Positions 28,364 to 32,779 of a stretch of DNA of 32,779 bases are shown here, piece after piece. How positions within the stretch are numbered: the stretch's first letter is position 1; each line of letters starts with the position of its first letter. The notes beneath the pieces are model-generated. The model saw only the letters and a list, made by a program, of their open reading frames with translations. It was not told the origin of the DNA and did no database searches. Source of the DNA: Prochlorococcus sp. AG-402-N17 (GTDB taxonomy: Bacteria; Cyanobacteriota; Cyanobacteriia; PCC-6307; Cyanobiaceae); assembly GCA_003216455.1 (NCBI GenBank), contig QCIV01000013.1, positions 1 through 32,779 on the forward strand, in the 5' to 3' direction. The translations under genes and the position numbers were made by a program.

Positions 28364-29917
28364 ATGGTTAACAAAATTTTAAAATTCAGATATCTTTTTA
28401 AATTATTTGTTTTTGTTCCTCTTATATTTTATTTTGGCAAAAGAAGTTATATTGCGTTTGATGAAGGTTTTTATGCACTACAAGCTAGATGGATATTAGA
28501 AAAAGGTAACTGGACAATTCCACTTTGGTGGGATGAATATGTTTTAGATAGAACAATAGGATTACAGTTTTTAATAGCAAAGTCACAAGACTTATTTGGA
28601 AAAAATATTTTTTCTGCATATCTACCAACAACAGTCGCTTCAATATTGATGCTATACACAACTTATAAATTACATGAAGAATTATTCAATAAAAAATATG
28701 CAATTATATCTCCACTAATCCTTGCTACTACATATCTATGGTTTGACTACTCACACTTAGCCACTCAAGATATTATTTATTCATGTTTAGTGACTATTGG
28801 ATTATTAGCATTAGTCAAAATAAAAAGTAAAAATAACAAATACTATATTCTGCTTTTTGGAATTTGGATTGGTTTTGCTTTTATGATGAAAACTTTTTTG
28901 GTTTTTGTACCGTTATTATCACTCATACCATATATTTTTTTTAAAAAAAATTTTTTATTTAGCAAATTCTTTTGGTTAGGACTACTAATTGGATTTATTC
29001 CTTTTTTATTCTGGACGTTTTCTATCAACCCTTATTTAGACAAAAATATTATTTATTACTTAGTTGAAAAGTTTAACTTTCTATCAAGTAAAAATACTTT
29101 TACAAATCCTTTCTATTATTATTTCTGGAATGTACCAGTAACATTTCTGCCATGGAGTTTTTTCGCAATTATTGGCATAATATATAATATTTTTCAAAGT
29201 AAAGAGAATAGATACATACTTTCTTTTTTTCCCTTCATTTTAGTAGCGATCCTTAGTATTTTCTCTACAAAAACACCATACTATATTCTACAAATCTCAT
29301 CTATTTTTTCCTTAAATACTTATATAGGAATAAAATATCTTTTCAATTCACATAAATACAGTCGATTTTTTATATTTATAACTTCAAAAATAATTCCATT
29401 ATTTATATTTGCTCTAACTTTCACATATTATTTTTTCCTTAAAGATTCAATTTACTTTAATACAAAGGAAAATACATTTATAGTTCTTGGATTATTATCT
29501 TTCGGGTTTTCTTGGTCATTAATTAAATATAAAAATTCGTTCAAAGAAATATTAATAACTCTCATGATTGGGCCTTACTTATTCACTTCATTGATTTTGC
29601 AATCAGGTTTATTCACCGATAGATCTAGAGAACTAAGAGAGAAAATGGAATATGTTTCATCCCTTGATTTAGTAAAAAATCAACCAATCATGGTTGATAA
29701 AAAAGGTATCAACAACCCTCGATCGCAATCAAAAATCATAAGGATTTCTTTATCAACTCCTAAACTAGGTAGGGGATTAGAAAGTATTAATCAGTTAAAA
29801 AAATCTGAATTAGCATGGACAACTGACCTTAAAACAATAAAAAATAATGATGATTCTTATGAAGTGATATACGAAAATGATGTTTTAAATCCATGGAAAT
29901 TGATATTAAAAAAGTAA
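28364..29917 (+). CDS. Membrane glycosyltransferase, GT39/GT83 (ArnT/PMT-like)
   Basis: A 517-residue polytopic membrane protein from ATG at 28364 (MVNKILKF). The open frame continues upstream into the tRNA gene, so the earlier start is not used. D33-E34 in FDEGFYALQARWILEKGNW is the acidic motif in the first extracytoplasmic loop of GT-C enzymes such as ArnT and protein O-mannosyltransferases, which transfer sugars from polyprenyl phosphate. About ten hydrophobic spans follow. A GT2 polyprenyl-sugar-synthase-like gene comes next, which could make the donor. The gene is extremely AT-rich: only 11 G or C in the 60 bases 28921-28980. Acceptor unknown; cell-surface glycan likely. Confidence 0.82.
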   Translation: MVNKILKFRYLFKLFVFVPLIFYFGKRSYIAFDEGFYALQARWILEKGNWTIPLWWDEYVLDRTIGLQFLIAKSQDLFGKNIFSAYLPTTVASILMLYTTYKLHEELFNKKYAIISPLILATTYLWFDYSHLATQDIIYSCLVTIGLLALVKIKSKNNKYYILLFGIWIGFAFMMKTFLVFVPLLSLIPYIFFKKNFLFSKFFWLGLLIGFIPFLFWTFSINPYLDKNIIYYLVEKFNFLSSKNTFTNPFYYYFWNVPVTFLPWSFFAIIGIIYNIFQSKENRYILSFFPFILVAILSIFSTKTPYYILQISSIFSLNTYIGIKYLFNSHKYSRFFIFITSKIIPLFIFALTFTYYFFLKDSIYFNTKENTFIVLGLLSFGFSWSLIKYKNSFKEILITLMIGPYLFTSLILQSGLFTDRSRELREKMEYVSSLDLVKNQPIMVDKKGINNPRSQSKIIRISLSTPKLGRGLESINQLKKSELAWTTDLKTIKNNDDSYEVIYENDVLNPWKLILKK

Positions 29918-29927
29918 ATAATCCCTA

Positions 29928-29933
29928 TATAAT
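29928..29933 (+). promoter_or_regulatory. Candidate -10 element for the GT2 gene
   Basis: A perfect TATAAT inside the 41-base gap between the two glycosyltransferase genes, 25 bases before the ATG at 29959. It suggests that the second gene can start its own transcript with a leader of about 20 bases. No evident -35. Confidence 0.45.
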
Positions 29934-29958
29934 AAGGTTTCGCTTGTAAATCTTAATA

Positions 29959-31050
29959 ATGAGATCTGTTAATAGTTGGAATTTAACTAATAATAAACTT
30001 CATCAATTATTCAAAGAAAATAACGAATTTATTTCTATTAAAGTTCGAGGTAATACTTGGGAGCCAATCACTAGATGGCTAAGATTAGATTCAAGAATTT
30101 TTAAAGAAACTACTAGCAAAGCAAGAATAACTTTATGCGATATCGAATCTCTAGCAGAAATTTATAACTACAGATCAATTAGATGGAAAGCAAAAAAACT
30201 AACTCCTATGCCCACAAAGATAATTCCACAATCTATTAAAAATATTTTCCGGAAAATACCAATCATAAAACAACTCGCCTATGAACTCGAAATAGTTTTT
30301 TATAAATATAGTGAAAATATTTCTGAACATTTAATATCCATAGTAATTCCTGCAAGAAATGAAGCTGGTAATAAAGAACTTTTTATTAATGCTTTAAATA
30401 AATTCAAAAATATACCCAATAAATTAGAAATTATATTTGTTGAAGGTAATAGCCATGATAATACATATGACATTTTGAGAGAATTAAAAGAAACTTTCTC
30501 AAATTACTTCAAGATATCTCTTTTAAAACAAACTTCTAAAGGGAAGAAAAATGCAGTCGTGGAGGGATTTAATATTACTTCAGGTGAGACCCTCGCCATA
30601 ATTGATAGTGATTTTACTGTAGATATTGATGACAGTATTGCAGCAATTATGGAATCAACCAAAAATAAAAATATCCTAATTAATTGCGCCCGCACAACTT
30701 TTCCAATGGAAAAAGATGCGATGAGATGGGCAAATTATATAGGAAATAGACTCTTCGCAATTGTTCTATCAATTCTCATAAATAATCCTATATCAGATTC
30801 ACTTTGTGGAACAAAAGTTTTTTCAAGAAAATTCTTTACACTTATGAAACAAAACGGAAGTTGGGATTCCAAGTCTGACCCATTTGGAGATTTTACAATA
30901 ATATTTGAAGCTGCTAACAATAATATTAAAATACTAAATTATCCTGTTAGATATTATGCTAGAAAATCTGGAGCACCAAATATATCTAGATGGGTAGATG
31001 GATTAAAACTTCTCAAAGTATGCTGGATTTATATGATTTCTGATATCTAA
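29959..31050 (+). CDS. GT2 family glycosyltransferase (polyprenyl-phosphate sugar synthase-like)
   Basis: A 363-residue protein. From residue 126 it is a GT-A glycosyltransferase: ISIVIPARNEAGN (126-138), a GKKNAVVEGFN substrate loop and the metal-binding DSD at 216-218. SDSLCGTKVF, typical of dolichol- or undecaprenyl-phosphate sugar synthases, follows. No long C-terminal membrane spans are present, so it is cytoplasmic or membrane-associated. The first 125 residues are not part of the GT domain. Their pattern (ITLCDIESLAEIYNYRSIRW, then a basic IPxxIxxIFRKIPIIKQL stretch) resembles the tail of a methyltransferase-GT2 fusion whose front is missing. It probably supplies or modifies sugars together with the upstream GT39/83 gene. 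Confidence 0.82.
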   Translation: MRSVNSWNLTNNKLHQLFKENNEFISIKVRGNTWEPITRWLRLDSRIFKETTSKARITLCDIESLAEIYNYRSIRWKAKKLTPMPTKIIPQSIKNIFRKIPIIKQLAYELEIVFYKYSENISEHLISIVIPARNEAGNKELFINALNKFKNIPNKLEIIFVEGNSHDNTYDILRELKETFSNYFKISLLKQTSKGKKNAVVEGFNITSGETLAIIDSDFTVDIDDSIAAIMESTKNKNILINCARTTFPMEKDAMRWANYIGNRLFAIVLSILINNPISDSLCGTKVFSRKFFTLMKQNGSWDSKSDPFGDFTIIFEAANNNIKILNYPVRYYARKSGAPNISRWVDGLKLLKVCWIYMISDI

Positions 31051-31156
31051 ATTAAATAAAACTTTAGGGAGTATTTTCTTAGGATTTTTAATTTCTCCAA
31101 ATTGGTAATAAAGTAGTTAGATTCTTTAAGGTAATCAATTAATTAAATTTCATGAC

Positions 31157-32776
31157 ATGAATTTTAATTTGAAGCTCGAAAAATTAAATAAAAAAAATTA
31201 CCAAAGAAAGTACTATGGAAAAATACTAACTGTAAGATTGCCATGTAATCCAATATTCCCAATAGGACCTATTTATTTAGCAGACCATATTCATAAATGT
31301 TTTCCTAGTTTAGAGCAGCAATTCATTGATCTAGCTATTATTCCATCTAATAAAGTTTCCAAATATTTAAGTAGAAAAATTGATCAATTTAGACCACATT
31401 TAATCATTTTTTCATGGAGAGATATACAAATTTATGCACCTGTTGATGGTAGAAGTGGAAATCCCCTACAAAACTCTTTTGAAGTTTTCTACTCAAAAAA
31501 TATCCTAAAAAAAATTAGAGGTTCCTGGGGAGGATTAAAATTGATTGCATCTCATTATGGAGAAATATATAGAAATACTTCTTTAGTCAAGATGGGGCTA
31601 AAAAGAGCACAAAAATACAATAAGAATGTAAAAGTAATTTTAGGAGGAGGGGCTGTTAGTGTTTTCTATGAACAATTGGGAAATCTTCTCCCAAAAGGAA
31701 CTGTTATTTCAGTTGGAGAGGGAGAAAATCTCATCGAAAAAATTATTAGAGGAGATTCAATAGAGGAAGAAAGATGTTACATTGCTGGACAAAAACCTCG
31801 CAACAAATTAATACATGAACAACCTTCAGGAACTGTTAAAACTGCCTGCAACTATAAATATATTAAATCAATATGGCCTGAATTCGATTGGTATATCGAA
31901 GGTGGCGATTATTACGTCGGGGTACAAACAAAAAGAGGTTGCCCTCATAATTGTTGTTTCTGTGTTTACACCGTTGTGGAGGGGAAGCAGGTTCGCGTTA
32001 ATCCAGTTAAGGAAGTAATTAAAGAAATGAAGCAATTATATGATCTTGGAGTAAGGGGATTTTGGTTCACTGATGCACAGTTTATTCCAGCCAAAAAACA
32101 TATTGAAGATGCAAAAATACTTTTGCAAGCAATTAAGGACCAAGGCTGGGACGATATTAATTGGGCTGCATACATCAGAGCAGATAATATTGATGCTGAG
32201 CTAGCTCAGCTTATGGTTGATACAGGTATGAGCTACTTTGAAATAGGTATTACGTCGGGATCTCAAGAACTTGTTAGAAAAATGAGATTAGCTTATGACC
32301 TTGAAACTGTATTAAATAATTGCAGAATGCTAGTAAAATCAGGTTTCAAGAATCATGTTTCAGTCAATTATTCATTTAATGTTTTTGATGAAACGCCCAG
32401 CACCATAAGACAAACAATTGCTTACCATAGAGAATTAGAAAATATTTTTGGTAAAGGTTTAGTTGATCCAGCTATATTCTTTATAGGTTTGCAACCTCAC
32501 ACTCTTCTTGAGAAGTACGCCTTTGAACATAAAATTTTGAAGCCAAATTATAATCCAATGAGCATGATGCCCTGGACAGCGAGAAAACTTCTTTGGAATC
32601 CAGGCTCACTAGGAAAAAAACTTGGTCAGGTTTGCTTAGAAGCTTTTGATAATCCAGAAGACGAATTTGGCAAAACAGTCATCAACATTCTTGAGAGAGA
32701 ATATGGAAAGTCCTCCTTAAAAGAATCCTTAAAAGTCCGACCTTTATCAGAAAGGAAATTAGCTCATTCTAAATAA
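31157..32776 (+). CDS. Radical SAM protein with cobalamin-binding-like N-terminus
   Basis: A 539-residue protein of the B12-binding radical SAM group. The N-terminal 200 residues have the Rossmann-like pattern of such proteins (RLPCNPIFPIGPIYLADHI, PHLIIFSWRD, VKVILGGGAVSVF, VISVGEGE), but no DxHxxG cobalamin ligand motif. The radical SAM cluster motif is C262-x3-C266-x2-C269 (CPHNCCFC), followed by a TIM-barrel pattern (GVRGFWFTDAQF, YFEIGITSGSQ). I recall such proteins being annotated in cyanobacteria as photosystem II high-light acclimation radical SAM proteins; this name is from memory and the reaction is unknown. The gene is intact and ends 3 bases before the window edge. Confidence 0.85.
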   Translation: MNFNLKLEKLNKKNYQRKYYGKILTVRLPCNPIFPIGPIYLADHIHKCFPSLEQQFIDLAIIPSNKVSKYLSRKIDQFRPHLIIFSWRDIQIYAPVDGRSGNPLQNSFEVFYSKNILKKIRGSWGGLKLIASHYGEIYRNTSLVKMGLKRAQKYNKNVKVILGGGAVSVFYEQLGNLLPKGTVISVGEGENLIEKIIRGDSIEEERCYIAGQKPRNKLIHEQPSGTVKTACNYKYIKSIWPEFDWYIEGGDYYVGVQTKRGCPHNCCFCVYTVVEGKQVRVNPVKEVIKEMKQLYDLGVRGFWFTDAQFIPAKKHIEDAKILLQAIKDQGWDDINWAAYIRADNIDAELAQLMVDTGMSYFEIGITSGSQELVRKMRLAYDLETVLNNCRMLVKSGFKNHVSVNYSFNVFDETPSTIRQTIAYHRELENIFGKGLVDPAIFFIGLQPHTLLEKYAFEHKILKPNYNPMSMMPWTARKLLWNPGSLGKKLGQVCLEAFDNPEDEFGKTVINILEREYGKSSLKESLKVRPLSERKLAHSK

Positions 32777-32779
32777 TAA

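Overview
The window reads as a stretch of a small-genome marine picocyanobacterium, most likely a high-light Prochlorococcus. The grounds are: strongly A+T-rich DNA with very short intergenic gaps; the cyanobacterial split of RNA polymerase beta' into separate rpoC1 and rpoC2 genes; a 50-residue high-light-inducible (Hli) protein; a Ycf35 (DUF1257) protein; and several small families known mainly from cyanobacteria (DUF2997, DUF3143, DUF3493). The genus is inferred from gene content and composition, not from a database match. I see no rRNA, insertion sequence, prophage, CRISPR array or origin.

Layout. 1-2094 (+): end of a biotin operon, bioC (3' end only), bioD and bioA, tightly coupled. 2103-2817 (-): a DUF3143 protein and a membrane-anchored J-domain protein. 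2905-3618 (+): rsmG. 3621-5789 (-): a compact four-gene run of DUF2997, Ycf35, a [4Fe-4S] ferredoxin and an aldo/keto reductase whose C-terminal extension has no cysteines. 5939-8149 (-): a HEAT-repeat protein, a tiny single-span membrane protein, rlmN and hli. 8204-18917 (-): rpsT, tatD, rpoB, rpoC1 and rpoC2, the core transcription cluster. 19037-20323 (+) hisD converges on and overlaps rpiA (-), followed by an htrA-type protease (-). 22370-27966 (+): rimP, nusA, ylxR and infB, the conserved ribosome-maturation, transcription and initiation operon. 27983-28219 (-): a DUF3493 membrane protein. 28274-28345 (+): tRNA-Thr(CGT). 28364-32776 (+): a GT39/83-type membrane glycosyltransferase, a GT2 glycosyltransferase with an unusual N-terminus, and a cobalamin-type radical SAM protein.

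Most of the window is core housekeeping: biotin, histidine and pentose-phosphate steps, rRNA modification, transcription and translation initiation. The less understood parts are the DUF2997-Ycf35-ferredoxin-reductase cluster and the AT-rich segment after tRNA-Thr, which carries cell-surface glycan functions and a radical SAM enzyme. Two genes are easy to miss because they are so short: hli (7997-8149) and the small membrane protein at 6726-6872. Several genes appear to start at TTG or GTG (J-domain protein, DUF3143, rlmN, rpsT, rimP, ylxR, possibly rpiA), so their N-termini are less certain.
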